DNA of 33,049 bases from Acidobacteriota bacterium (GCA_003224085.1 QHYK01000150.1:1-33049), one strand, 5' to 3'; shown: positions 1-7,165, counted from the stretch's first letter. Made by a program: numbers and translations. Notes: generated by a model from the letters alone, not told the origin.

Positions 1-21
1 GAATCGTGTTCCTGCTGGTGG

Positions 22-264
22 TCACTTCTCCGGAGCCCGACTTGGTAATTCCTGCTGAGCGCCAAAGGCATCTGTTTTGATCTCGGGCTTCATTTGCATC
101 ATTTCCTTGTGGGATTGGCTCAACGAATGAACATTCAGCGCGCACTGCGTATCGGCAATTTCGCCCTTGAAGGTCTTCTCGCCTGCTCCGCGGCCTTGGG
201 CCGCACACAAGACAGCCCCAGCCAACGTTGTGGCAAGGAAAATGGTATTCCATCTCTTGGTCAT
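22..264 (-). CDS. Small secreted protein, probably frame-disrupted
   Basis: The 80-residue product has a signal peptide (about residues 1-27, basic start then a hydrophobic stretch ending at AAQGRGA). It is followed by KTFKGEIADTQCALNVHSL and SHKEMM, a signature I associate with small secreted proteins common in Acidobacteria, whose function is unknown to me. Family members usually continue for another 50 or so residues through a second Cys pair and a glycine/valine-rich strand. Here the frame stops soon after KTDAFGAQQ. Shifting by one base near position 55 opens a frame reading GITKSGSGEV, which looks more like the missing part, so a frameshift (natural or from assembly) is likely. AAGAGG lies about 9 bases before the ATG. 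It is the last gene of the minus-strand operon and starts 45 bases after the cupredoxin stop. Family assignment is from memory of the motif only. Confidence 0.5.
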   Translation of the reverse strand: MTKRWNTIFLATTLAGAVLCAAQGRGAGEKTFKGEIADTQCALNVHSLSQSHKEMMQMKPEIKTDAFGAQQELPSRAPEK

Positions 265-309
265 TTTTGTAACCTCTTATCCTTAGCCGCATGCACGTCG
301 CAAATCCCG

Positions 310-750
310 TTAAGGCAGCACGACAAGCTTCATGTTCATCCCTTCATGGTCCTGGCTGCAGATCACTGTGCAGACCACTACGTATTCGCCTGGTTCGCTC
401 GGGGCCGTCACGGAGAACTCCTGGACGCCCGGCTTTAACTGGAAATCCCAGTCGGGAACGGGGCTGCGATCCTTCGCGCGCAGAAGCGTGAAGCCGTGAA
501 TCGCGCCATCGCGATTAACGTTTTTCGCCTTCTTGGCCGTGATGCGCAGCGTTACCGGCTCGCCTGCCTTCAGTGTCATGGACGGCCGCTTCTGGTCCGC
601 CATCTTGTACCGGCTGTCGTGGTCCGCCAGGACTTCAATGACCCGCGCGGCCGGAGGCGCGCTCTGGCCCCCTGCATCCACACTGGTAACCATCCACATC
701 GCCAATACACATCCTACCCCTATCATCGCAAACAAGCATTTCACCTTCAT
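310..750 (-). CDS. Secreted CuA-type cupredoxin (COX2 periplasmic-domain-like)
   Basis: The 146-residue protein has an N-terminal hydrophobic export signal (about residues 1-26) and a single cupredoxin domain. The C-terminal motif C127-x3-C131-x3-H135-x2-M138 is the binuclear CuA ligand loop of cytochrome c oxidase subunit II and nitrous oxide reductase. H85 in AIHGF is the expected first histidine ligand. The protein lacks the two transmembrane helices of a true subunit II, and no oxidase subunit I lies nearby. It should therefore be a free or signal-anchored periplasmic electron carrier or copper-binding protein. Its start overlaps the stop of the cytochrome c gene in an ATGA, implying translational coupling. 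It could act in one-electron transfer with the neighbouring cytochrome or in copper delivery; the sequence does not decide this. Confidence 0.85.
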   Translation of the reverse strand: MKVKCLFAMIGVGCVLAMWMVTSVDAGGQSAPPAARVIEVLADHDSRYKMADQKRPSMTLKAGEPVTLRITAKKAKNVNRDGAIHGFTLLRAKDRSPVPDWDFQLKPGVQEFSVTAPSEPGEYVVVCTVICSQDHEGMNMKLVVLP

Positions 751-1115
751 TGGGTCATGTAGCGCAGAATGAACCTCATGTCTTCGTCGGTGATCATGGC
801 GCGAACTCGCATGTGGCGTATCGCCGTAGCCATGACTCGTGGCGGAAATTTGTGCGGCTGCTGATGGCAGCGGCCGCAGTTTGTGCGGAATCTCTTTTCG
901 CCCTCAAGACGCGCGGCCCGCTCTTCGGCGACAACCTCTCGGCCAGGCTTGGGCAGAGCTGGGCTATGCATGTCCGGGGAACTCGCCGTTGCTGCGGCGG
1001 CAGCGGCTCCCGTACCCGAAGACTTTTCCGCTTTCTCCTGTTCCTGAGCCATCGCCGAGCGCACCAACAAAGCAACGGCCGCCAGGCAACACCGTAGAAT
1101 CCAGGTTTTCCTCAT
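747..1115 (-). CDS. Periplasmic mono-haem cytochrome c
   Basis: From the ATG at 1115 the protein is 122 residues. It has a signal peptide (MRKTW, then a hydrophobic run to AMAQ, about residues 1-24), an Ala-rich low-complexity linker (about 32-46) and a single haem-attachment motif CGRCH at residues 80-84. Methionines at about 95 and 102 are candidate axial ligands. I prefer this start to one 60 bases upstream because it overlaps the porin stop by four bases (ATGA) and puts the signal peptide at the very N terminus. The haem domain is short, about 50 residues after the motif, so this is a minimal class I-like domain. Coupling to the CuA cupredoxin gene suggests the two exchange electrons in the periplasm; that is inference. 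Confidence 0.83.
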   Translation of the reverse strand: MRKTWILRCCLAAVALLVRSAMAQEQEKAEKSSGTGAAAAAATASSPDMHSPALPKPGREVVAEERAARLEGEKRFRTNCGRCHQQPHKFPPRVMATAIRHMRVRAMITDEDMRFILRYMTQ

Positions 1116-2215
1116 CGGGCGCTCCCCGTGGGCCCAAGGGGCACCACAAACCGATACGTAAGCCCTAATGTCCACACGTTAGCGTTTCCGGCGCTGCTGA
1201 ATTGCCGGCCGTAATTGCTGCTGCCCTTCAATCCGTCCAGGAAGTAGTAGTTCAGCCCGAATTCGAACTGTTTCGTGTTCACGGGGGGAAGCGAGTCGCT
1301 CGGCAATGGTCCCGTGAAGAACTGCTGATATCGCGCCACGAGCTGCGTGCGGCGCATTTCGTTTTGCAGGAACGGAAGCTGGCTCAGCTTGTAAGCGGGC
1401 TCAATCCAGTATCCACTTCCTCTTTTCGAATCAGCGTACTCGCCGCGAATATCCAGGGGCAATCGCGTCGGTTGCCAAATCAGGTGAAATCCAAACAGAT
1501 CCGAGCGCTCTTGTTGCAGTAGATGTTGAAAGGATCCGCCAATCTCTAACCGCGCCTTCGGTACAAAAATCCCCGCCCGTCCACCTGCAAACCGGTCGGA
1601 ATCCACCGGACTTGTGGTTGAAAGGGCTGAAAAATAAACGGCGTAATTGATGTTGAATTGAGGATGTGCCCTAAAGCCTCCTCGCATCATGGCACCGGTG
1701 CTTGCGTTGCTGGGGCCGATTCCGATCGGCAGGATGAGAGGATCGGACTGCAAGTTTCGAATCCACACCGGATACAGCCTCTCGTTGAATATCCCGAAAG
1801 GCGTCAGAAACCGGCCCACGGTCATCGTTATGTATGGATTCGCAATGAAATCCAGTTGGGCGTATTCGACTTCCTTTTGAACGGGGCCACTGTGGAACCC
1901 GCTTCTTCCCGGCACTTGAACCAGGTCCGTTTCGAGCGTGGCTCGGGTTTCGAAGAGCCACTTTGGCCCGATGGGCAACAGCACCAGCGGCGTCACAAGG
2001 GGATGCAAGTCGGGCTGGCCGCCGGTAAAACCAGTGAGGAAGCCCGCGCTCCCTGTAAGCAGCGGTATGGGCCTGGCTTCTTCCTCCGGCGCTGCTTGCC
2101 CGAGCGCACTGGGAACAAAAGCAGTAAGAGCGAGAAGCAGCGCTATGACGGGCGTGAGCCCAGCCAGAGTGCGAAGGCAACCGCGCAAAGAGATGAATAT
2201 TGTGGTCCTTTTCAC
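1112..2215 (-). CDS. Outer-membrane beta-barrel (porin-like) protein
   Basis: The 367-residue protein has an N-terminal signal (hydrophobic core VIALLLALTAFVPSALGQA, about residues 22-41). It then shows alternating hydrophobic/polar strands typical of an outer-membrane barrel, such as YAQLDFIANPYITMTVGRF, NINYAVYFSAL and a final strand TLGLTYRFVV close to the C terminus. The section around GRFLTPFGIFNERLYP resembles porins of the phosphate-selective OprO/OprP type, though a specific substrate cannot be read. It is the first gene of the minus-strand operon and its stop overlaps the cytochrome c start, so barrel, cytochrome and cupredoxin are probably co-expressed. The single downstream CXXCH makes this unlike the multi-haem porin-cytochrome conduits used in metal reduction. 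Confidence 0.72.
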   Translation of the reverse strand: MKRTTIFISLRGCLRTLAGLTPVIALLLALTAFVPSALGQAAPEEEARPIPLLTGSAGFLTGFTGGQPDLHPLVTPLVLLPIGPKWLFETRATLETDLVQVPGRSGFHSGPVQKEVEYAQLDFIANPYITMTVGRFLTPFGIFNERLYPVWIRNLQSDPLILPIGIGPSNASTGAMMRGGFRAHPQFNINYAVYFSALSTTSPVDSDRFAGGRAGIFVPKARLEIGGSFQHLLQQERSDLFGFHLIWQPTRLPLDIRGEYADSKRGSGYWIEPAYKLSQLPFLQNEMRRTQLVARYQQFFTGPLPSDSLPPVNTKQFEFGLNYYFLDGLKGSSNYGRQFSSAGNANVWTLGLTYRFVVPLGPTGSAR

Positions 2216-2370
2216 AAATCATCCAAAAAGGCTGATTCTGGTCTTAAAATCCAGCTTGGGAGAGCCTCTGGGACCGGTCAAGTTAGGTTCTTGTAAAATG
2301 TGCTTGGAGAGGTATTTGCTAAGAGGCTGCGCGGGCAATTTTCCCGGGAATATTCAAGCGGTCCCAAAAC

Positions 2371-2430
2371 GGGGCCGGAGCCCCGAGTCTCGGACTCGAA
2401 AGCGGCAATTGCCTGCTTTTTCGACTTTTT
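2371..2430 (+). promoter_or_regulatory. Clustered hairpins in the pqq leader, last one terminator-like
   Basis: The 297 bases between the porin start and pqqA hold three consecutive hairpins: GGGGC-CGGA-GCCCC (2371-2384), CGAGTC-TCG-GACTCG (2384-2398), and a longer one with GGC-AATT-GCC at its tip. In the third, TCGAAAGC pairs with GCTTTTTCGA (2396-2424, with bulges), followed by CTTTTT. The third has the shape of an intrinsic terminator and lies about 80 bases before pqqA. It shares bases 2396-2398 with the second, so the two could compete. This could be an attenuator or simply structured intergenic DNA. I see no convincing -35/-10 pair for pqqA; TATTCT at 2465-2470 is a weak -10 candidate. 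Confidence 0.4.
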
Positions 2431-2497
2431 CGACTCCCCTGTTCCCTTCCACCGTGTCTCGTGGTATTCTCTTGCGGCCGTCAAAGTTTGACTCCAA

Positions 2498-2503
2498 AAG
2501 GAG
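2498..2503 (+). promoter_or_regulatory. Ribosome binding site of pqqA
   Basis: AAGGAG ends 9 bases before the ATG of the 25-codon pqqA frame. It is one of the clearest Shine-Dalgarno sequences in the window and supports translation of this very short gene. Confidence 0.7.
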
Positions 2504-2512
2504 CCTTGTTCC

Positions 2513-2590
2513 ATGGAATGGACTACCCCTCGGCACGAAGAGATTGACCTCAACTGCGAAGTCAGCTCCTACGCCAACGCCGAGCTCTAA
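2513..2590 (+). CDS. pqqA: PQQ precursor peptide PqqA
   Basis: This 25-residue peptide begins MEWTTP and contains E16-V-S-S-Y20. The spacing Glu-x3-Tyr is the hallmark of PqqA, whose Glu and Tyr side chains are cross-linked by PqqE (with PqqD as chaperone) to form the carbon skeleton of pyrroloquinoline quinone. Start MEWT and length match known PqqA peptides of about 22-29 residues. A strong AAGGAG lies 9 bases upstream, and pqqB starts 42 bases after the stop, giving the canonical pqqA-B order. Unlike the few PqqA sequences I recall, there is a Cys (C15) next to the reactive Glu and the C terminus is NAEL rather than a basic tail. The function rests on the motif and the unmistakable pqqBCDE context. 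Confidence 0.88.
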   Translation: MEWTTPRHEEIDLNCEVSSYANAEL

Positions 2591-2632
2591 TCGTTCGGTC
2601 CGCCAGACGAGCAAGCTGACTGGCGTACTGAA

Positions 2633-3568
2633 ATGCGCGTAAAGGTCCTCGGATCTGCTGCCGGGGGCGGCTTTCCTCAATGGAATTGTTACTGTCCGAA
2701 CTGTAGCGCTTTGCGCCGCGGCAAACTGCAGGTTCGTCCGCGCACGCAAACGCAGGTTATTTTCTCTCTCGACTCCAAAGTTTGGTTTCTTCTTTGCGCT
2801 TCTCCCGACCTGCGGCAGCAGATCCTCTCGGCGCGCGAATTAGCTCTGCCAACCGATGATTCAGCCTCCTTTCCCATCGGGGGCGTGTTCCTGCCAAACG
2901 CCGATGTGGATTCCGTGATGGGCCTGCTCCACCTGCGCGAGTTCCAGAGTTTTTTTGTTTTTGCGACGCTCGGCGTCCAATGCGTGCTCCTCAAGGAGAA
3001 TCGCATCTTCCGCGTCTTGGAGCGCTCGAACCCGCCCGCGAAATGGCAAACGCTTTCCAGCAAGGGGCGTTTGGGTTGTCATTTGTCGGAGGATTCTTCC
3101 GGGCCGTCGGACTTTATTTGCGGCACCGTGCCACTGGGAGGCTGTTACCCGGACTACGTGAGCGAGGAAACGCTCCGCGCAGTTCCTGCCGAAGACGCGT
3201 CTGTCGGATTCGTGATGGAGCAAGACGACAAGCATCTCTTCTTTGCCCCGGCGATTTCGGGAGTTTCGGCAGTGTGGAAAGCCGCCGCGGAAAGGGCGGA
3301 CGTTTCCCTTATCGACGGCACTTTTTGGAGCGACGATGAGTTAATGCGCACGGGCCGCAGCCGAAGAACTGCGCGCGAAATCGGCCACTTGCCGCTCTCC
3401 GGCCCCGGCGGCCTGCTCGAACAATTTCCAGCCAAGGCAAAAGGCCGCAAAATCTTGATTCACATCAACAATACCAATCCCATCCTTGACGAAGACCGCG
3501 CGGAGCATCGTGTGGCGCTCGATGCCGGCTTCGAAATCGCCTACGATGGCATGGAGTTTCAACTATGA
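2633..3568 (+). CDS. pqqB: PQQ biosynthesis protein PqqB
   Basis: The 311-residue protein belongs to the metallo-beta-lactamase fold. It opens MRVKVLGSAAGGGFPQWNC followed by CPNC, the characteristic PqqB N terminus with its structural zinc cysteines. LIHINNTNPIL near the C terminus (about residue 277) is another PqqB signature. PqqB is a cytoplasmic non-haem iron hydroxylase-type enzyme acting on the cross-linked Glu-Tyr intermediate before the PqqC step. Length is normal for the family (about 300). Its stop overlaps the pqqC start in ATGA, so the two are translationally coupled. Confidence 0.95.
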   Translation: MRVKVLGSAAGGGFPQWNCYCPNCSALRRGKLQVRPRTQTQVIFSLDSKVWFLLCASPDLRQQILSARELALPTDDSASFPIGGVFLPNADVDSVMGLLHLREFQSFFVFATLGVQCVLLKENRIFRVLERSNPPAKWQTLSSKGRLGCHLSEDSSGPSDFICGTVPLGGCYPDYVSEETLRAVPAEDASVGFVMEQDDKHLFFAPAISGVSAVWKAAAERADVSLIDGTFWSDDELMRTGRSRRTAREIGHLPLSGPGGLLEQFPAKAKGRKILIHINNTNPILDEDRAEHRVALDAGFEIAYDGMEFQL

Positions 3569-4329
3569 CCGTGCCAAGGACAAAAGCAATCGAGACACCT
3601 CTGCTCTCCGAAGCCGAGTTCATCGCCGGCTTTCACGCCATCGGCGAAGAGCGCTATCACCACAAGCATCCGTTTCATCTGCTCATGCATGAGGGCAAAC
3701 TGACGCGTGGCCAGCTTCAGGCGTGGGCGCTGAACCGCTATTTCTATCAAAGCCGCATTCCTATTAAGGACGCCGCGATTCTCGCGCGAAGTGAAGATCC
3801 CGTTTTTCGCCTGGCTTGGCGCAAGCGCATTCTCGATCACGACGGCGACGGCACAAAACCAGGCGGCATCGAAAAGTGGCTGAAGCTGGTTGAAGCTGCC
3901 GGGCTTTCGCGCGATCTCGCCCTGCGCGGCGACGGCATCCTCCCTGCCACACGCTTTGCCGTGCAAGCCTATGTGGATTTCGTCTCCACTCGATCGCATC
4001 TTGAAGCCGTAGCTTCTTCGCTTACGGAGCTTTTTTCCCGCAAACTGATCGTTCTGCGCATGGACGGCTTACGCGAGCATTATCCCTGGCTTTCCGGCGG
4101 CCTTGATTATTTCACCGGACGCCTCACGCAAGCCCCCGAAGACGCGGAGTTCGCCCTGTCTTGGGTCGTAAAACACGCGCGCACGCCCGAGGAACAAGAC
4201 AAAGCTCACGCCGCCTTGCGCGCGAAGTGCGACATTTTGTGGGCCCAGCTCGACGCTCTTTATTTCGCATACGTGAACCCCGGCTGGCCTCCCCCCGGCG
4301 CTTTTCTGCCAACCAAGGAAACCGCATGA
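3565..4329 (+). CDS. pqqC: Pyrroloquinoline-quinone synthase PqqC
   Basis: The 254-residue all-helical protein is of the haem-oxygenase/TENA-like fold. It catalyses the final cofactorless ring closure and eight-electron oxidation of AHQQ to PQQ in the cytoplasm. Recognisable PqqC segments are ERYHHKHPFHLLMHEG (about residues 29-44), ALNRYFYQSRIPIKDA and ILDHDGDG. They contain the conserved His/Tyr/Arg residues of the substrate pocket. Length is typical. The start overlaps pqqB and the stop overlaps pqqD, both as ATGA, so the middle of the operon is strictly coupled. Confidence 0.95.
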   Translation: MTVPRTKAIETPLLSEAEFIAGFHAIGEERYHHKHPFHLLMHEGKLTRGQLQAWALNRYFYQSRIPIKDAAILARSEDPVFRLAWRKRILDHDGDGTKPGGIEKWLKLVEAAGLSRDLALRGDGILPATRFAVQAYVDFVSTRSHLEAVASSLTELFSRKLIVLRMDGLREHYPWLSGGLDYFTGRLTQAPEDAEFALSWVVKHARTPEEQDKAHAALRAKCDILWAQLDALYFAYVNPGWPPPGAFLPTKETA

Positions 4330-4604
4330 GCCTGGACTTGAACAGCCGGCCGCGGCTCGCCCCGGGGTGCCGCATGGGAGAGAACAACAATCAGCGCGTC
4401 CTGCTGATGCCCGAACGCGCCCTGCGCCTCAACGGTCCGAGCTTGGAAATCGTTTCGCGCTGCGACGGCAAGCACTCGGTGTCACAAATTATCGGAGAGT
4501 TGCAATTGCTCTACTCGAAAGCCGAGCCGCATAGAGTCGCACAGGACATCCTCGGCTATCTCGCGCTTCTGCAAAAAGAACGCGCCCTCGATTTTGAAAT
4601 GTAG
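4326..4604 (+). CDS. pqqD: PqqA-binding chaperone PqqD
   Basis: The 92-residue protein is a RiPP recognition element that binds the PqqA precursor and presents it to the radical-SAM enzyme PqqE. Family features visible are RPRLAPGCRM near the N terminus, then LLMPERALRLNG, a region that gives the beta strand and turn contacting PqqA, and the helical CDGKHSVSQII. The ATG at 4326 overlaps the pqqC stop (ATGA); a longer reading upstream would lie inside pqqC and is discarded. The stop codon TAG is the first three bases of a dispersed palindromic repeat lying between pqqD and pqqE. PqqD is separate here, not fused to PqqC or PqqE as in some genomes. Confidence 0.93.
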   Translation: MSLDLNSRPRLAPGCRMGENNNQRVLLMPERALRLNGPSLEIVSRCDGKHSVSQIIGELQLLYSKAEPHRVAQDILGYLALLQKERALDFEM

Positions 4605-4628
4605 CGGCCGCCTTCCGAGGCGGGCCGC
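4602..4628 (+). repeat. Dispersed palindromic (REP-like) element, copy 1
   Basis: TAGCGGCCGCCTTCC followed by GAGGCGGGCCGC forms a roughly 10-bp GC stem with loop TCCG and one bulged G. The same motif recurs at 12153 and 12927. Its first TAG is the pqqD stop codon and it fills most of the 36-base pqqD-pqqE gap, so it may stabilise mRNA or attenuate expression between these genes. Confidence 0.65.
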
Positions 4629-4640
4629 TCTTCGCTGTCC

Positions 4641-5750
4641 ATGATAACAAGCTTGCAAAACCCGCTTGCTCTCGTCGCCGAACTTACGCATCGCTGCCCC
4701 CTTCACTGCGTCTACTGCTCGAATCCTCTCGAATTGCAATCGCGTTCCACCGAGCTTTCCACGGAAGTTTGGTCACGCGTCTTCAAAGAAGCCGCCGCAG
4801 CCGGAGTTCTTCAAGCCGACTTGACCGGCGGCGAGCCTCTGGCGCGCCCAGACATCGTAGATCTTGTTCGCCACACCCGCGCTGTCGGCCTTTACGTCAG
4901 CCTCATCACTTCTGGCCTTCCACTCGACCAGGCCAAGCTCGATGCCCTAGTGCAAGCCGGACTCGATCATTTCCAGCTCAGCTTCCAGGGAGCGCGCGAA
5001 GAAACCTCGAACGACATTTCCGGCACAAAGTCCCATCAGCACAAGCTGCGCGTTCTCGAATGGCTCAAGCGCTATCGCATCGGCCTCACTCTGAATTTCG
5101 TCATCCATCGCCGCAATATTGACGAACTCGAGGAAATGCTCACCATTGTGGAAGAGTCCGGCGCGGGTTGCGTGGAATTTGCCAGCGTGCAGTATTACGG
5201 CTGGGCCTTTGCCAACCGCGAAAATCTTTTGCCCACGCGGGAGCAGCTGGACTATTGCGTTGAACGTTTGCATCGGGCGGAAAAAGAATTACAGGGCAAG
5301 ATTCGCGTCGTCTTCGTTGTGCCCGATTACTACGCTAAGTTCCCCAAGCCCTGCGTTGGCGGCTGGGGCCGCAAACTCATGCTCATCACGCCGAAGGGCG
5401 ATGCGCTTCCCTGCCACGCCGCCCCGGTTATTCCCGGTTTGAAATTTGAAAACGTGAAGAACCGCAGCTTGCGCGAAATTTGGGAACGCTCCGAAGCATT
5501 CCAGAAATTCCGCGGCGAAGATTGGATGCAGGAGCCGTGCAAATCCTGCGACCGCCGTGAACAAGACTTCGGCGGCTGTCGCTGCCAGGCGATGCTCGTT
5601 GCCGGCGACGCCGCCGCGACCGATCCTGTCTGCTCGCTCGCTCCGCAGCGTCCCAAAGTGGACGCCATCCTTGCCAAGATAAGTGGAGCACCTCCCGATC
5701 TGCGGCAACTCACAAGGTCCGATTGGCGCTATCGCCCGAACCCCTGGTAA
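4641..5750 (+). CDS. pqqE: PqqA peptide cyclase PqqE (radical SAM/SPASM)
   Basis: The 369-residue enzyme forms the Glu-Tyr carbon-carbon bond in PqqA. The radical-SAM cluster motif is C19-x3-C23-x2-C26 in ELTHRCPLHCVYC, with the GGEP SAM-binding motif at about residue 64. The C-terminal SPASM region shows LPCH (about 254) and CKSCDRREQDFGGCRCQ. The Asp there corresponds to the unusual aspartate ligand of the PqqE auxiliary cluster. A last Cys lies in PVCSLAP. Length matches other PqqE proteins. It follows pqqD after 36 bases occupied by a palindromic repeat. No PQQ-dependent dehydrogenase or pqqF-like protease is in the window, so the user enzyme must lie elsewhere. Confidence 0.95.
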   Translation: MITSLQNPLALVAELTHRCPLHCVYCSNPLELQSRSTELSTEVWSRVFKEAAAAGVLQADLTGGEPLARPDIVDLVRHTRAVGLYVSLITSGLPLDQAKLDALVQAGLDHFQLSFQGAREETSNDISGTKSHQHKLRVLEWLKRYRIGLTLNFVIHRRNIDELEEMLTIVEESGAGCVEFASVQYYGWAFANRENLLPTREQLDYCVERLHRAEKELQGKIRVVFVVPDYYAKFPKPCVGGWGRKLMLITPKGDALPCHAAPVIPGLKFENVKNRSLREIWERSEAFQKFRGEDWMQEPCKSCDRREQDFGGCRCQAMLVAGDAAATDPVCSLAPQRPKVDAILAKISGAPPDLRQLTRSDWRYRPNPW

Positions 5751-5755
5751 TCGGG

Positions 5756-5778
5756 CGGCGTTTGCAAGCAAAACGCCG
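5756..5778 (+). terminator. Hairpin after pqqE
   Basis: CGGCGTTTGC and GCAAAACGCCG form a stem of about 10 bp with a two-base loop and one bulged A, starting six bases after the pqqE stop. There is no strong T tract on either side. It is a candidate operon-end structure between convergent genes rather than a textbook intrinsic terminator. Confidence 0.4.
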
Positions 5779-5812
5779 GCAAGTTTCGGGCGACCAGTAG
5801 ATTGCGGCCGCA

Positions 5813-5831
5813 CTTCAAGTATTACTTGAAG
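5813..5831. repeat. Perfect 19-base palindrome
   Basis: CTTCAAGTATTACTTGAAG is a perfect inverted repeat (9-bp arms, one central base). It lies in the 146-base gap between the convergent pqqE and MFS genes. It could be a protein-binding site or a bidirectional 3'-end structure. No gene starts here, which argues against a classical operator. Confidence 0.4.
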
Positions 5832-5896
5832 CTTTGTGCCGCAAAGTACACAGGGACTTCTCTGGATGCCCGCCAGGCTTGCTAACCCCTTCTCCT

Positions 5897-7165
5897 TCAG
5901 TCATCTGCGGCCGCTTTCTTGGCTTCGCGGGGGGCCTGGAGCCGCCCGACCACTCGCGAAATAAACACCAGGCTTCCGAGCAACATGAGGGATCCAAAAA
6001 CGGTCAAAGTGTGCGGCGCGCCGATTCGCTTCGCGACCCCGCCAGCGATCAGCGCGCCAATCGGCTGCACGCCCATGAACATGGTCGCGTACACGGCCAT
6101 CACGCGGCTGCGGAGCTCATCAGGCACGCGGTTTTGAATCAGCGTGTTGGTCGCTGCCATCTGGGAGGTAGCCGCGAACCCCACGACGAAGAGCACTGCG
6201 ATGCACAGCCAAAAAGTCTTAGCCCCGGAGAAAATCAGCAGGCCGATCGCGCAGGTCGTTGAAGTCGTTCCAATCCACCGCGCCAGCCCTTTGTAATTCG
6301 TCCGCGCTGCAAAATGCAGCGCGCCCAGCACCGCGCCAACCCCCGCCGAGCTCATCAGCCATCCCAGGGTCCGCGGATTCCCCCTCAAAATGTCCTGCGC
6401 GTAAATTGGCATAAACACCGCATACTGCAATCCAAAAAGGCTCAGCACGCTGAGCAAGAGTAGCGTCGAACGAATCGGCACGTCGCTCATCGCAAAGCGG
6501 AATCCCTGCACCAAACTGTTGAGCGGAGATTCATCGCTCGGCTTGATTTCCGTTTTGGCGATTCTCATCATCAACAACGCCACGATCACTGCCACAAAAC
6601 TCAGCCCGTTCAGAAAAAAACACCAGCCCTCACCCAGCCAAGCAATCGTGAATCCTGCAATCGCTGGCCCCACCACGCGCGCTCCGTTGAATATCGACGA
6701 GTTCAGTGCGATCGCGTTTGGCAAATCTTCTTTGCCGACCATTTGCACCAAAAACGCCTGGCGGATGGGCACGTCGAAGGCGTTGACCATGCCCAACATA
6801 AACGCAATCGCAACGACCACCCACGCTCCATGCCAGCCCTGAATTCTGCCGGTCAGCGTCAGCGCCGCAAGCACGAATGCCAGCACCATCGAAACCGTCT
6901 GCGTAGCGATCACGCCGCGGTGCCGGTTGTAGTGGTCTCCCAGGTATCCGCCGAGCGACGACAGAAACAGCATGGGCACCTGGCTCGCAAATCCGAAGAT
7001 TCCCAGGAGCGCCGCCGACCCGGTCAGCTGGTAGACCAGCCACAGTTGCGCGGTCGTCTGCATGCTCGTTCCGATGAGCGATATGAGTTGTCCGGCGATG
7101 AAGAGCTGGAAATTGCGGTGCTGCATGGCGCGGAAGCGCGTGGAAAAATTGGCGCGGCAAGGCAT
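5897..7165 (-). CDS. MFS exporter, EntS-like (MFS_3)
   Basis: The protein is about 422 residues with twelve predicted membrane segments. The first begins at FQLFIAGQLISLIGTSMQ, and the loop 2-3 motif GGYLGDHYNRHR is characteristic of the major facilitator superfamily. The overall pattern (HRNFQLF start, ALNSSIFNGARVVGPAIAG, SRVMAVYATMFMGVQPIGALIAG) matches the enterobactin-exporter-like MFS_3 group of drug and siderophore exporters. The substrate cannot be told. I chose the ATG at 7165, which gives a normal short N terminus. A TTG at 7228 has a better AGGGG upstream but would place a dispersed palindrome inside the coding region. It converges on pqqE and is not part of the pqq operon. Confidence 0.85.
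   Translation of the reverse strand: MPCRANFSTRFRAMQHRNFQLFIAGQLISLIGTSMQTTAQLWLVYQLTGSAALLGIFGFASQVPMLFLSSLGGYLGDHYNRHRGVIATQTVSMVLAFVLAALTLTGRIQGWHGAWVVVAIAFMLGMVNAFDVPIRQAFLVQMVGKEDLPNAIALNSSIFNGARVVGPAIAGFTIAWLGEGWCFFLNGLSFVAVIVALLMMRIAKTEIKPSDESPLNSLVQGFRFAMSDVPIRSTLLLLSVLSLFGLQYAVFMPIYAQDILRGNPRTLGWLMSSAGVGAVLGALHFAARTNYKGLARWIGTTSTTCAIGLLIFSGAKTFWLCIAVLFVVGFAATSQMAATNTLIQNRVPDELRSRVMAVYATMFMGVQPIGALIAGGVAKRIGAPHTLTVFGSLMLLGSLVFISRVVGRLQAPREAKKAAADD

Noticed and set aside
310-750. Cytochrome c oxidase subunit II
   Set aside because: The CuA ligand motif matches, but the two membrane helices and any neighbouring oxidase subunit are missing, so only a CuA-type cupredoxin is called.
747-2215. 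Porin-cytochrome conduit for extracellular electron transfer
   Set aside because: The cytochrome has only one CXXCH; known conduits use multi-haem cytochromes inserted in the barrel.
2278-2553. Minus-strand open frame between the porin and pqqA
   Set aside because: No ribosome site, no domain, and it overlaps the well-supported pqqA and its leader.
5897-7165. MFS gene as a PQQ exporter belonging to the pqq operon
   Set aside because: It is on the opposite strand, converges on pqqE and has no link to pqq genes beyond adjacency.
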